A stretch of DNA of 64,000 bases. Source: a candidate division TA06 bacterium SM23_40 (lineage in GTDB: Bacteria; LJUI01; SM1-40). The stretch covers positions 1 to 64,000 of the forward strand of contig LJUI01000010.1 of the NCBI GenBank assembly GCA_001303705.1, written 5' to 3'. Of the stretch, positions 1-9,080 are shown piece by piece. Position numbers and translations under genes: made by a program. Numbering within the stretch: the first letter of the stretch is position 1; the number at the start of each line of letters is the position of its first letter. Below the pieces are notes generated by a model. The model was not told the DNA's origin. It saw only the letters and a list, made by a program, of their open reading frames with translations, and ran no database searches.

Positions 1-126
1 TACCTCCTCGGCCACATACATCTTTGTGCCCGTCTTAGCCTCTGGGGCCGCCAATACCAAGGAGGCCCACAATAGAGCCAACAACCCAGACAGGCAAACA
101 CTCAGAAGAAGGGATCTCCTCCACAT
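1..126 (-). CDS. N-terminus of a secreted protein (partial)
   Basis: The first 42 codons of a minus-strand gene run off the left edge. The ATG at 126-124 follows a GAGGAG ribosome-binding site seven bases upstream. The product starts MWRRSLLL, continues with a long Leu/Val/Ala stretch and reaches an Ala-Ala-Pro signal-peptidase-like site near residue 30, so it is very likely exported to the periplasm, outer membrane or medium. The mature part is too short to assign a family. A strong promoter at 695-723 is the nearest upstream promoter and would give a leader of more than 500 bases. The existence of the gene is well supported; its function is unknown. Confidence 0.75.
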   Translation of the reverse strand, partial: MWRRSLLLSVCLSGLLALLWASLVLAAPEAKTGTKMYVAEEV

Positions 127-694
127 AGTTTTTACTCCTCTTGAGTATCGTACCCTCGCTCAACAGTAGCTTTGCTCGAGCCTTCAATCTTCAGCTCGGC
201 GAGAGCATCCGGTGCCCTGGCATCCTGCTCCAAGAGCCCGTCGTGGCGCGCACCCTCCCTACATTCTCCTCACTTCATCACGCGCATTGTCATCTTTCTC
301 TCGGGGAAAGAAGCGCACCCTCTGGTGACCTACACCTCCGTATTCTCTATGTCACCAGAGCTGTGCCTGCAGGAGGAGGAATGAGCAGTGCAACATTGCT
401 CATCCGTATCGCTGATGTGAGTAACCACACGCGAGGGAGCTTCCTGGTCCCGACGTCCCCACATGAAAGAGTCAGTCTCCAGCGGCCCACCACACGTCAC
501 CCGGAGAGAAGACAGGATACCGCACATGCCCTCATGCCTAGCGCCGACACACGTCGGCCCGCCGCATCGTCACTACACTGCATCCCCCCCTTCTTCAACG
601 AGTTGCGGCTTGGTAGTTCCTGACCTACTTCAACCACACTGAGTCCCGGGACAGACATAGCCGTCCACCCGAGAACTGGGTCCACAGATAATCA
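127..694 (-). other. Gene-free leader region with RNA hairpins
   Basis: No open frame here looks coding. The only structure lies downstream of the minus-strand promoter at 695-723. One is a perfect 10-bp inverted repeat (320-329 with 351-360, 21-base loop). A second is a 10-bp stem with a 3-base loop at 381-403 (one G:U pair). A third is a 6-bp stem at 543-558. I tested for RNase P RNA, SRP RNA and tmRNA signature sequences and found none. The region is either a long structured 5' leader of the exported-protein gene ending at 126 or a separate small RNA; no terminator T-run is present on the minus strand. Confidence 0.4.
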
Positions 695-723
695 ATGGTA
701 TCCTATCACTCACATCTTGTCAA
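695..723 (-). promoter_or_regulatory. Sigma-70-type promoter, TTGACA-17-TACCAT
   Basis: On the minus strand a perfect -35 box (718-723) is separated by 17 bp from TACCAT (695-700). An A-tract lies just upstream of the -35 box, like an UP element. It drives the structured leader and the exported-protein gene at the left edge. The bactofilin gene ends 60 bp upstream. Confidence 0.7.
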
Positions 724-783
724 GTGTTTTTTCGCGCCCCACGCAAAAATCGGCAGCCGAAGAGGTTGCGCCCGTCCTACCGC

Positions 784-1203
784 TCAGCCCTCCTTCGATG
801 TCTCCGCGGGCTTTGGTGGCGTGCTCGCTGACGGGGCCGCCTTGCCATCGCGCCTCTGGCAGCGCCCTTCAAAGAAGACCCCTTCATTGATCACCAGGCC
901 CTGGCAGACAATGTCGCCCCTGAGGCGAGAGCCTGTTTCAAGAATTCCGAGTGAACTGAGGAGTAGGTCGCCTGATACATCTCCAGCGACGATGGCGCTC
1001 TTCGCCCTCACCTCCCCGCTCACTCGGCCAGTCTTCCCGACGATCACAGTGTCGGACGAGTCGATCAGTCCCTCGATCTGTCCGTCGATACGGACACTCC
1101 CCTTGACTTTTACCTCACCCTTGATAAATGCATCTTTCCCCACGATCGTGTCGAGCTTACCGCCTGTGGCTTCGGAGACCTGAGATCTTTTTTGCCCGAG
1201 CAT
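784..1203 (-). CDS. Bactofilin family cytoskeletal protein
   Basis: A 139-residue protein with a central bactofilin (DUF583) repeat core, about residues 18-110. Repeating Gly/Ile/Val-rich beta-helix rungs are visible, for example VGKDAFIKGEVKVKGSVRID and VIVGKTGRVSGEVRAKSA, flanked by polar tails. Bactofilins polymerise without nucleotide into membrane-associated filaments that position cell-wall enzymes, stalk proteins or, in Myxococcus, the ParABS machinery. The ATG at 1203 has a GGAGGAG ribosome-binding site seven bases upstream. The gene is the last of the minus-strand run parA-parB-M42-M42-M42-bactofilin, 74 bp after the third peptidase. Proximity to parAB fits the Myxococcus link, but that functional connection is inference. 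Confidence 0.9.
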   Translation of the reverse strand: MLGQKRSQVSEATGGKLDTIVGKDAFIKGEVKVKGSVRIDGQIEGLIDSSDTVIVGKTGRVSGEVRAKSAIVAGDVSGDLLLSSLGILETGSRLRGDIVCQGLVINEGVFFEGRCQRRDGKAAPSASTPPKPAETSKEG

Positions 1204-1277
1204 GCCGCCGCTCCTCCTTCGTGGTAACCAACTAACTCCTGATGGGTTATGTCGCTCCCCGGCTCCGCCCTCAGTCC

Positions 1278-2279
1278 CTACAGTTCGAGTCGAGACATAT
1301 CCGCGGTCATCGCATACAGTAGAAGCCGCACGCCGCCTTCGATATCTCCCAGGTCGACCATCTCCGATGGAGTATGAACGTATCGACAGGGAACCGAGAT
1401 GACCCCGGTCGGCACACCACTTCTTGTCGCCTGCATCGCCTGCCCGCCCGCCGTCCTGCCATCGCTTATCTCGAGTTGGTACGGAATCCCCCGCCTCCTG
1501 GCTCCGTCGATCAGCAACTGGCGTACCTTGGGGTGCGAGACTATCCCGGCGTCCTTCACCTTGATCGCCGGTCCCTTGCCCAACTGCACTGACGCCGCCT
1601 GGCCCTCCGGAGTGTCACCCGTGGGCGATACATCGACTGCCATGCCGATCTCTGGATCAACGCTGTAGGCGGAGGTAATGACGCCGCGCCCCCCCAGTGC
1701 CCCCTGGACGGCCAACACAAAATAGAGATCGTTCTTCGCACCGCGCACTCGCTTCGCCGCCTCGATCAGCATGGCGCACCCGACCCGAGCGCCGAGCGCC
1801 TTCCCGACGATTCTCCCCCCCAGATCTGTTGCCTCTCCGTCGAGGACTGCACAATCCCCCACAGAGACGAGTCCTCCGGCACTCTTGGCGTCGGCGGCGC
1901 CGACGTCGAGGTACATCTTCTCCAGCGTCGGCCTCGCCTTCTCGTCGCCGAGTCCCTCCAGACCGATCGTCCCACGCGTACCATTGGACAAAATCACCCG
2001 CGCGCCCGGAAGCGTCTCCGATTCGAGGCTGCCGACCGCGGCGAATCTCACAAATCCCTTGGCGTCGATGTGCGTGACAACGATACCGCTTTCGTCCATG
2101 TGCGCAGTCAGCATGATCCGCCGGCCACGCCCTCTTCTTCTGGCGATGAGATTGCCCATCACGTCGGTCCTGATCTCATCGACCGACCGCGCGATCTCTT
2201 TGCGGACCACCTCCCGTACCAATGCCTCTTCGCCAGATGGACCGTAGCAGTCCGATAGTCTCTTCAGTAGCTCCCTCAT
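1278..2279 (-). CDS. M42 aminopeptidase paralogue, probably catalytically dead
   Basis: A 333-residue M42 (glutamyl aminopeptidase/TET) family protein. The first metal ligands are present (H60 and D62 in TAHMDESG) and so is the C-terminal His in CRYVHTPSE. However, the bridging-metal motif DDR of the family reads GAR here (residues 163-165), and the catalytic-base pair VQEE reads VQGA (191-194). Both neighbouring paralogues keep DDR and QEE. I therefore infer a pseudoenzyme, perhaps a structural or regulatory subunit of a mixed TET dodecamer. The start at 2279 gives the normal family N-terminus; the open frame continues upstream into the neighbouring gene without family similarity. Confidence 0.88.
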   Translation of the reverse strand: MRELLKRLSDCYGPSGEEALVREVVRKEIARSVDEIRTDVMGNLIARRRGRGRRIMLTAHMDESGIVVTHIDAKGFVRFAAVGSLESETLPGARVILSNGTRGTIGLEGLGDEKARPTLEKMYLDVGAADAKSAGGLVSVGDCAVLDGEATDLGGRIVGKALGARVGCAMLIEAAKRVRGAKNDLYFVLAVQGALGGRGVITSAYSVDPEIGMAVDVSPTGDTPEGQAASVQLGKGPAIKVKDAGIVSHPKVRQLLIDGARRRGIPYQLEISDGRTAGGQAMQATRSGVPTGVISVPCRYVHTPSEMVDLGDIEGGVRLLLYAMTADMSRLEL

Positions 2280-2322
2280 GTGCGACCCTGCCCCAATGCG
2301 ATTACCCTCAATTTCGCCGCCG

Positions 2323-3390
2323 TCACCTTGCCGATCGCCGATGACCAGCCCTGTGAACCGCCTGCCTCCATCCCGGCCGTGCGAGACGCTCGAGCAGCAG
2401 AGCCACCAGTTCTGCGGCATGTCTGATGTCGTGCAGGCTGGCCAGAGAGGCCGGACCATGGAGATATCGGCACGGTACTGAGATGACGGCCACCCGGGCT
2501 CCTCCTCCCGCCACGGCGATTCTCCCCCCGTCGGTTCCTCCGACCATCGGCCGCTTCGTCTGGAGAGGAATCCCCTCCTGTTCGGCTATCTCCCTGATGA
2601 GTGCCACCAGTCCTGGATCGCAGATGACCGTCCTATCCATCGTCGTCACCGTCGGACCCTCTCCCAGACGCGGCGTGGTCCCTACATCCTTCCTTCTGGG
2701 GAAATCCGCCGCTGCCGTCCCCTCGATGACAATGCCAATGTCGGGCCTCAGCCGCTCGGCAGCGACCCGCGCCCCCCTCAATCCCACCTCTTCCTGCACA
2801 GTGAATGCGAGCGAGACGGGAATAGACTGATGGGCCTTCGCTATCTCCACGAGCACAGCGCAGCCGACACGATCATCAAACGCCTTCCCTTTGATAACGG
2901 TCCGCCCGTACCGCTCGAATGTTGTAGCGAAGACAGCATAGGATCCAACGGGCGCCAGCCGTTTCGCCTCCTCTGCTGTCGACGCGCCGATGTCGAGGAA
3001 TAGATCCTTGAGCTTGACCGTCTCTTTCCTCGCCTCGGGAGTCAGCAGGTGAAGTGGCTTCATGCCAACGACTCCGGGGCGCTTCTCGTTGCCCACGAGG
3101 AACGTCTTGGCCGGCAGGAGTCGGACATCGATGCCGCCAACCGTGCGGAATCTGAGTTGCCCTCGTTCTTCATGCCCTACGACCATCAGACCGACCTCAT
3201 CCATGTGGGCTGCCACCATCACCCGCGGGCCACGTTCCCCCCTCCGCGTCTGCTTGACCGAGAACAGATTCCCCAGGGCGTCTGTCTCCAGGCGGTCGAC
3301 ATGATCCGCAATTTCGCGCCTGATCAGCCCGCGCACCTCACCTTCATCCCCGGATACGCCGCTCGCGTTCGATAATGCTTCCAGGATCAC
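2323..3390 (-). CDS. M42 family metallo-aminopeptidase
   Basis: A 355-residue cytosolic aminopeptidase of the M42 family, which typically forms tetrahedral dodecamers that trim peptides from proteasome-like proteases. All expected residues are visible: H62 and D64 (AAHMDEVG), the bridging Asp in FDDRVGC (172-173), the catalytic Glu pair in TVQEEVG (200-201) and the C-terminal His in CRYLHGPAS. Translation appears to begin at a GTG (3390). It is the middle of three tandem paralogues with spacings of 30 and 43 bp, presumably co-transcribed downstream of parAB. The last 30 or so residues run past the usual family end and are Arg-rich. Confidence 0.92.
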   Translation of the reverse strand: MILEALSNASGVSGDEGEVRGLIRREIADHVDRLETDALGNLFSVKQTRRGERGPRVMVAAHMDEVGLMVVGHEERGQLRFRTVGGIDVRLLPAKTFLVGNEKRPGVVGMKPLHLLTPEARKETVKLKDLFLDIGASTAEEAKRLAPVGSYAVFATTFERYGRTVIKGKAFDDRVGCAVLVEIAKAHQSIPVSLAFTVQEEVGLRGARVAAERLRPDIGIVIEGTAAADFPRRKDVGTTPRLGEGPTVTTMDRTVICDPGLVALIREIAEQEGIPLQTKRPMVGGTDGGRIAVAGGGARVAVISVPCRYLHGPASLASLHDIRHAAELVALLLERLARPGWRQAVHRAGHRRSAR

Positions 3391-3420
3391 CCCTCGTCCC
3401 CTCTGTCCGTGACGAACTGT

Positions 3421-4491
3421 CTATGCTCGGTCTTGCGTGATCGAATCGGGATTCAGAAGAAACCCGACATCTACGAGCTCGGCGCTGAATTCAACCAGTA
3501 ATCTGGCGGCCCCCTCCACGTCAGCTGTGGCTACCACCTCTGCGGAGGTGTGCATATAACGAACGGGAATCCCCACGAGCGCCGTAGGCACCCCCTCACG
3601 CGTCAGCTGAATCGCGGCAGCATCTGTGCCCCGTGGGCGCGGCTCCGCCTCGTCCTGAATGGGGATCCCCTCTCTCTCCGCCGTCTCCATGAGACGGGCA
3701 CGCAGCCGGGGATGATATCCCGGTCCCACCCCGAGGGTCGGTCCTCCGCCGAGTTCATACGTCTCGTACTTATCGACTCCGAGCATATCACCGTACGTGA
3801 CATCGAGTACGACCGCGAGGCCGGGATCGAGCCCGTAGGCGCTGACGGTCGCCCCGAGATGCGCGATTTCCTCCTGGACCGTGGCGACTGCGTAGATATC
3901 CCACCGATGGTCCCGCCGGGCCAACTCCTCCACGGCGAGCACAAGGGCTGCCAGGCTTGCGCGGTCATCAAACGCCTTCGCCGCGCACAACCCCCCTTCC
4001 ATCTCCATGAACTTCCGCGATAGGGCGATGGGATCGCCGGTCTTGACACGACGTCTCACAGTCCGCTCGGTGAGCCCGACATCTATGAATAGATCTTCGA
4101 TCTCTACTACCCGATCTTTCTCTTCTTCCAGCTGCAAATGAGGGGGTTCGGACCCGATCACTCCCGGCAGCCGCTTCTCACCATGAACCATGACCTCCTG
4201 ACCGGGAAGTACTCTCGGATCGATCCCGCCGACAGCGGCAAAGCGCAGCACACCGCCGCGGTCAACCTTCCTGACGATGAGGCCGATCTCATCGGCATGT
4301 GCCGTCAGAAGCAGCCTCCCGCCATCTTCGCTACCCGGGAGGAGCGCGATTCGATTCCCGACGCGATCGACCTCAACCACGGCCCCGGCAGATCGCATTT
4401 CCTCCTCGACGACCTTCCCGATCCCCGCCTCGAACCCGCTGATGCCGTCACTTTCACTCAGCCTCTGGAGCAACTCTATAGTCCGACCCAC
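3421..4491 (-). CDS. M42 family metallo-aminopeptidase
   Basis: A 356-residue M42 peptidase and the first of the three tandem copies, 16 bp after parB. The active-site set is intact: H65 and D67 (TAHADEIG), bridging Asp in FDDRASL (175-176), catalytic Glu pair in TVQEEIA (207-208) and the C-terminal His in VRYMHTSAE. The GTG start at 4491 follows a GGGGAGG ribosome-binding site. It is clearly divergent from the other two copies, so the trio is not a recent duplication. Substrate class cannot be told from sequence. Confidence 0.92.
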   Translation of the reverse strand: MGRTIELLQRLSESDGISGFEAGIGKVVEEEMRSAGAVVEVDRVGNRIALLPGSEDGGRLLLTAHADEIGLIVRKVDRGGVLRFAAVGGIDPRVLPGQEVMVHGEKRLPGVIGSEPPHLQLEEEKDRVVEIEDLFIDVGLTERTVRRRVKTGDPIALSRKFMEMEGGLCAAKAFDDRASLAALVLAVEELARRDHRWDIYAVATVQEEIAHLGATVSAYGLDPGLAVVLDVTYGDMLGVDKYETYELGGGPTLGVGPGYHPRLRARLMETAEREGIPIQDEAEPRPRGTDAAAIQLTREGVPTALVGIPVRYMHTSAEVVATADVEGAARLLVEFSAELVDVGFLLNPDSITQDRA

Positions 4492-4507
4492 TCACCACCT
4501 CCCCAGG

Positions 4508-5362
4508 CTACTCTATCCTCACGCCGAGGATTGAGAGAATGCGTTCGAGATCTTCAGGAGAATAGAACTCGATCTCGATCTTCCCCTTCTTCTTCCCGTA
4601 TCCGATCCGCACCTGCGTCCTGAGACGGTCTCGCAGCGCGCGTGTTACAGCCTCCAGTTCCCCTGATAACTCCTGACCGCGACCTGGCATCCTCCGTCTC
4701 GCCGATCTCGTCTCCACCAGGCGTTCGAGCGCCCGCACTGAGAGCGCCTCCCTGATCGTCCTGCGGCAGAGCGCGATCTGCCGGTGCGCTCCACGCGCAC
4801 TCAGAAGCGCACGTGCGTGCCCCTCAGAGATCCGGCCGGCCTCGAGATGGCGCTTCACCTCCTCTGGCAGGCCGAGCAGCCGCAGAGTATTTGTAATCGT
4901 CGAACGATCCTTGCCCACGCGACTTCCTATTTCGCTCTGAGAGAGTCCATACCTCTCGCTCAGCACCCCGTATGCCCGTGCGCGCTCGAGCGGAGCCAGG
5001 TCCTCACGCTGTATGTTCTCGACGAGCGCAACCTCCAGCGCCTCGACATCGGTCGCCTCCCGCACTATGGCCGGCACCTCAGTGAGGCCAGCAGCACGGG
5101 CGGCCTGAAGCCGTCGCTCTCCGGCAATCAACTGATATTCTCCGTCGACGCGACGAACCACGATCGGCTGCACAAGCCCCTGCTGCCGGATCGACTCCGC
5201 GAGTTCGGCAATCGTTTCGGATTCGACCGCACGTCGCGGCTGGTGCGGGTTCGGGCGAACCGCAGTAACGGGAAGACGCACTATATCCGATTCCTCGGCA
5301 GCTTCGACTGACGCCTGCGGGATGAGCGCATCCAGCCCTCGACCCAATGCCTTTCTAGCCAC
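4508..5362 (-). CDS. parB: Chromosome-partitioning protein ParB/Spo0J
   Basis: A 284-residue ParB. It begins with the typical [12 protein letters not shown]. The CTP-binding N-domain follows, with the GERRLQAA motif near residue 80 and ENIQRED near 115. A helix-turn-helix that reads parS lies at about 140-165 ([19 protein letters not shown]), and the protein ends in a C-terminal dimerisation domain. ParB loads on parS as a CTP-dependent clamp and spreads to form the segregation complex. Its start overlaps the parA stop by 8 bp, so translation is probably coupled. A perfect parS lies about 1.7 kb away inside mnmG. Confidence 0.97.
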   Translation of the reverse strand: MARKALGRGLDALIPQASVEAAEESDIVRLPVTAVRPNPHQPRRAVESETIAELAESIRQQGLVQPIVVRRVDGEYQLIAGERRLQAARAAGLTEVPAIVREATDVEALEVALVENIQREDLAPLERARAYGVLSERYGLSQSEIGSRVGKDRSTITNTLRLLGLPEEVKRHLEAGRISEGHARALLSARGAHRQIALCRRTIREALSVRALERLVETRSARRRMPGRGQELSGELEAVTRALRDRLRTQVRIGYGKKKGKIEIEFYSPEDLERILSILGVRIE

Positions 5363-6116
5363 CGTTCATTACCTCCCTGGCGAGCTCCATATAGCTCGCC
5401 GCACCTGTGGACAGGATATCATACAGGATGATCGGTTTGCCGAAACTGGGCGCCTCGGAGAGCCGAACGTTTCGGGGAATGACAGTCCGGTACACTTTGT
5501 GGCTGAAGTATTTCCTCGCCTCCTCGAGAACCTGCTTCGAGAGATTGAGGCGAGAGTCGTACATCGTCAGGAGAACGCCCTCTATGGTGAGATCGGGATT
5601 GAGGTTCTTCTGCACGAGCCTGATGGTGTTCAGGAGTTGACCCAGTCCCTCGAGTGCATAGTACTCGCACTGAATCGGTATTAGGACCGAATCGGCCGCC
5701 GTGAGACTGTTCACCGTCAGCAACCCGAGCGAAGGAGGGCAGTCCACGATGACATAGGAGTAATCATCCCGAACTGCATGCAATGCCCGCCTCAGCCGCG
5801 TCTCCCTGGCGAGCGCACTCACAAGCTCAACCTCAGCGCCCACCAGCCAGATGTGAGATGGGACGACCTCGAGATAGGGAACTTCGGTATCCCTGATCGC
5901 CTCCCGCACAGGCCGCTCATGAACCAGCACATCATAGATCGAGCTCGACAGGCTTTCTCTGTCAATGCCGAGCCCGCTCGTCGCATTCGCTTGGGGATCG
6001 ACGTCCACGAGCAGCACGCGCCGTTCAGCAACGGCCAGACACGCCGACAGGTTCACCGATGTCGTCGTCTTACCCACCCCTCCCTTCTGATTGACGACTG
6101 CGATAATCTTTCCCAC
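5355..6116 (-). CDS. parA: Chromosome-partitioning ATPase ParA/Soj
   Basis: A 253-residue ParA-type deviant Walker ATPase. It shows the P-loop [13 protein letters not shown] at about 10-22, the Walker A' region [14 protein letters not shown] and Walker [11 protein letters not shown]. It uses ATP-dependent dimerisation on the nucleoid to move ParB-parS complexes. I chose the GTG at 6116 because it gives the standard N-terminus ([13 protein letters not shown]) and has a GAGGAG ribosome-binding site eight bases upstream. The frame stays open for 35 more codons upstream without similarity to ParA. It follows rsmG after a 208-bp gap. Confidence 0.97.
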   Translation of the reverse strand: MGKIIAVVNQKGGVGKTTTSVNLSACLAVAERRVLLVDVDPQANATSGLGIDRESLSSSIYDVLVHERPVREAIRDTEVPYLEVVPSHIWLVGAEVELVSALARETRLRRALHAVRDDYSYVIVDCPPSLGLLTVNSLTAADSVLIPIQCEYYALEGLGQLLNTIRLVQKNLNPDLTIEGVLLTMYDSRLNLSKQVLEEARKYFSHKVYRTVIPRNVRLSEAPSFGKPIILYDILSTGAASYMELAREVMNGG

Positions 6117-6324
6117 TGATCGACTCCTCGATCGCCTATTCCGGCAGCTTCGCCGGCAATCCGAACAGATCTCCTGAATCGCCCTGCGATCGCAAACGGC
6201 AGTAATCTCGTAACATGCCAAAAAATAGGGAGTTACGCAACCAGCTCCCCCTCCCGTCTACATTCTCAGCCACCATACCAGAGCGGGTCGTCGCTGTCAA
6301 CCCAAATCTGCAATGTCGTTCGCA

Positions 6325-7026
6325 TCAGACGCGTTCGACGATGACGATCTTCGGGCGCGGACTCAACCTGAGTCCCCTCTTCTCCTCGATGCCGACGATC
6401 CGTCCCCCCCACTTCTCAAGCGACGCACTGCTCTCCTTTGCCTCCGCCTCCGCGGTCCTGCCCTTGAAGGCGAGGAGCCTGCCGCCGGGTGCGAGAAGCG
6501 GGAGCGAGAGCCGGATAACTTCTTTCAGATGGGCGACGGCACGGACGGTTACGCTCACATACCTGCCCCCGTGTGCCGGATCCCTGCACAACATCTCCGC
6601 GCGTTCGTTCAGCACGTTGATCCCCGACAGGCCCAGTTCCTGTACTGCGTGCTGAAGAAAGAGTGCCTTCTTTCGAGATGATTCCACCAGCGTAATGGGC
6701 GTCCTGGGAAGGCATATCTTGAGCGGTATTCCCGGGAACCCCCCTCCGGAGCCCACATCCATCACCTCCCCGTCATCCGTATCCCGGATGAGTGAAAGGG
6801 CGATCAGCGACGTGAGCGCGTGCCGGGAGAGCACGGAGCCCGCATCTCGGCGCGACACGAGATTCATCCGCTCGTTCCACGAGAGCAGAACCTGGCGGAA
6901 TTCGAGGAACTGATGCCGCTGGTCCGCCTCCAGGTCGATGCCGAGCTGCTCCAGACCCTGGTCGAATGCCGCCAGATCACGTTCCAGCGACGCGCGCCCC
7001 TGTCCACTGTCTCCGGCCTGACGCAC
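6325..7026 (-). CDS. rsmG: 16S rRNA (guanine527-N7)-methyltransferase RsmG
   Basis: A 233-residue SAM-dependent methyltransferase that makes m7G527 in 16S rRNA. The diagnostic motif I DVGSGGGFPGIPLKI is at about 91-105, preceded by the RsmG-specific LLSWNERMNLVSRRD block and followed by VTVRAVAHL. The GTG at 7026 has a GGAGG site ten bases upstream; other starts are possible. It lies 53 bp after mnmG and before parAB, the standard order at bacterial origins. Loss of this gene gives low-level streptomycin resistance in other bacteria. Confidence 0.95.
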   Translation of the reverse strand: MRQAGDSGQGRASLERDLAAFDQGLEQLGIDLEADQRHQFLEFRQVLLSWNERMNLVSRRDAGSVLSRHALTSLIALSLIRDTDDGEVMDVGSGGGFPGIPLKICLPRTPITLVESSRKKALFLQHAVQELGLSGINVLNERAEMLCRDPAHGGRYVSVTVRAVAHLKEVIRLSLPLLAPGGRLLAFKGRTAEAEAKESSASLEKWGGRIVGIEEKRGLRLSPRPKIVIVERV

Positions 7027-7079
7027 AATCCATGCGCCTCCACCGCGCCATCGGGTCAGCCCGCGGCCTTACAGACAAC

Positions 7080-9080
7080 TCAACCGGGCCCCCCTGTTTC
7101 ACGTGAAACATCCACATCCGATCGATCACAGCCCGCCGACCGAACCAGCCGATCGACGTGCACTAACAGCAGTGAGATGTCCGCAGGGGTGACTCCCGAT
7201 ATCCGGCTCGCCTGCCCGATGGTGCGCGGCATGACCGCTCTCAGCTTCTCCCTTGCCTCGGTCGATATACCTCTGAGGCTCGAGTAGTCGATCCACCCGG
7301 GAATCGCCCGCTCCTCCAGGTCCCGAAGCCGCTGGACCCGGTCGTTCTGCCGGGCTATGTACCCCTCGTACTTCACGGCCACCTCCACCCGCTCACTCAC
7401 TTCCCGGGGCAGGCGCCGCGAACACTCGTCTATCTTCCTCAGATCGGGGTACGTTACCTCAGGCCGCCTGAGAAGCTGCGCCAGGCTCTCGGGCTCGGCG
7501 AGTTCACGGGATCCTACTGCCTTCAGAAGTTCGTTCGATTTGGCCACCGTGGGCCTGGTGCGCTCCAGTCTTCGCCGCTCCTCATCGACGCCCCGCCGCA
7601 GCGCATCCAGGGCTTCCATTGCCCGCCCGGAGATGAGGCCGAACCGGTGCCCGTAATGCATGAGCCGCTCATCGGCGTTGTCGTGCCGCAGCAGCAGGCG
7701 ATACTCAGCCCTGGAGGTGAACATACGATAGGGCTCCCCGGTGCCCTTCGTCACAAGGTCGTCGATGAGAACGCCGATGTAAGCCTCCGACCTCCGGGGC
7801 ACGAACGGCTCCTCGCCCTGCAGCCGGAGCGCTGCATTGATGCCGGCGACGAGGCCCTGGGCCGCCGCCTCCTCATATCCTGAGGTGCCATTGATCTGCC
7901 CCGCGAGGAAGAGGCCGGTCAGGCGCTTCGTTTCGAGCCACGGCTGGAGCTGCGTGGGGGGAACGAAATCGTATTCGATCGCATAGCCAGGCCTCAGTAT
8001 CTCCGTCCGCTCCAACCCCGGAAGTGTCCGCACCATCGAGAGCTGCACATCCTCCGGCAAAGACGATGAAAGCCCGCTCAGATAGTACTCGTGCGTTGCC
8101 CTCCCTTCCGGCTCCAGGAAGATCTGGTGACGCCCCTTCTCCGGGAACCTGACGACCTTGTCCTCTATGCTCGGACAGTACCGGGGCCCGATGCCCTCGA
8201 TCCTCCCGGAGAACAGGGGAGAGCGATCGAGATTTCGACGGATGATCGCATGCGTCTGGTCTACCGTGTAGGTGACATAGCAATCGAGCTGTCCCCTGAG
8301 GAATCCGGGAAGGGACAGGGTCTCCCCTTCCTTCAACATAGTACAGGCCTCTCCCGCATCTGCCTCTTCCCCCTCGGGGCGCAGCGTCCGGTGCGAGAAG
8401 ACCCGCGGGTCAGAATCGCCTGGCTGCCGCTGTAACCGGCTGAAATCTACTGTCTTCCCGTCGATGCGGGGCGACGTCCCCGTCTTCAGCCGGCCCAACT
8501 CCAACCCCAGCCGCCTCAACCTGCTTGACAGCCGGGAAGCAGCGAACTCTCCAGCGCGCCCCGCTCTGTAGGTCGACAAGCCTATATGTATCAGACCATT
8601 AAGGAATGTCCCCGTGGTCAAGATGACAGCCCCTCCCCGATATCTCATGCCTCCGAGCGTTCCGATCCCCACCACACGACCTGCCCGTGCGTGCACCGTC
8701 TGAACCAGACCCTGCTTGAGGTCCACGCCCGCCTGTCTGTCGATGCACAGCAGCATCTCTCTCCGATACAAACGCTTATCGGATTGGACCCGCAGGGCCC
8801 GGACCGCAGGCCCCTTCTTTGTGTTGAGCATGCGGAACTGGATCCCGGTCGCATCGGCGACCCTTCCCATCTCTCCGCCGATGGCGTCTATCTCTTTAAC
8901 CAAGTGGCCTTTAGCGACTCCACCGATAGACGGATTGCACGACATCTGGGCCACGGTGTCGATATTGAGGGTCATGAGGAGGACGCGCATGCCCATCCTG
9001 GCGGCGGCAAGGGCAGCCTCACACCCGGCATGACCCGCGCCAACCACAATCACATCGTAGGTCTCAGGATAGATGGGCAC
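7080..9080 (-). CDS. mnmG: tRNA uridine-5-carboxymethylaminomethyl synthase subunit MnmG
   Basis: A 666-residue FAD enzyme which, with MnmE, installs cmnm5 at wobble uridine 34. It has the Rossmann motif [21 protein letters not shown], the MnmG signature blocks [20 protein letters not shown] and [17 protein letters not shown], and a C-terminal helical MnmE-binding domain. The GTG at 9080 is preferred because it has a GGGAG site nine bases upstream and matches the family N-terminus; a longer frame reaching 9197 has no support. The last codons encode VSRET, which contains the parS site. Here mnmG is separated from mnmE by about 6 kb of inserted genes. Confidence 0.96.
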   Translation of the reverse strand: MPIYPETYDVIVVGAGHAGCEAALAAARMGMRVLLMTLNIDTVAQMSCNPSIGGVAKGHLVKEIDAIGGEMGRVADATGIQFRMLNTKKGPAVRALRVQSDKRLYRREMLLCIDRQAGVDLKQGLVQTVHARAGRVVGIGTLGGMRYRGGAVILTTGTFLNGLIHIGLSTYRAGRAGEFAASRLSSRLRRLGLELGRLKTGTSPRIDGKTVDFSRLQRQPGDSDPRVFSHRTLRPEGEEADAGEACTMLKEGETLSLPGFLRGQLDCYVTYTVDQTHAIIRRNLDRSPLFSGRIEGIGPRYCPSIEDKVVRFPEKGRHQIFLEPEGRATHEYYLSGLSSSLPEDVQLSMVRTLPGLERTEILRPGYAIEYDFVPPTQLQPWLETKRLTGLFLAGQINGTSGYEEAAAQGLVAGINAALRLQGEEPFVPRRSEAYIGVLIDDLVTKGTGEPYRMFTSRAEYRLLLRHDNADERLMHYGHRFGLISGRAMEALDALRRGVDEERRRLERTRPTVAKSNELLKAVGSRELAEPESLAQLLRRPEVTYPDLRKIDECSRRLPREVSERVEVAVKYEGYIARQNDRVQRLRDLEERAIPGWIDYSSLRGISTEAREKLRAVMPRTIGQASRISGVTPADISLLLVHVDRLVRSAGCDRSDVDVSRETGGPG
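7095..7110. promoter_or_regulatory. parS centromere site
   Basis: The 16-bp palindrome TGTTTCACGTGAAACA is an exact match to the universal ParB-binding parS sequence. It sits inside the last codons of mnmG, a common position in bacteria, and 1 kb upstream of parAB. It is the only perfect copy I see in the window. Confidence 0.95.

Noticed and set aside
141-623. Plus-strand open frame of 160 codons at the left edge
   Set aside because: Ser/Pro/His-rich with no motifs, no ribosome-binding site, and lies opposite the promoter-driven leader.
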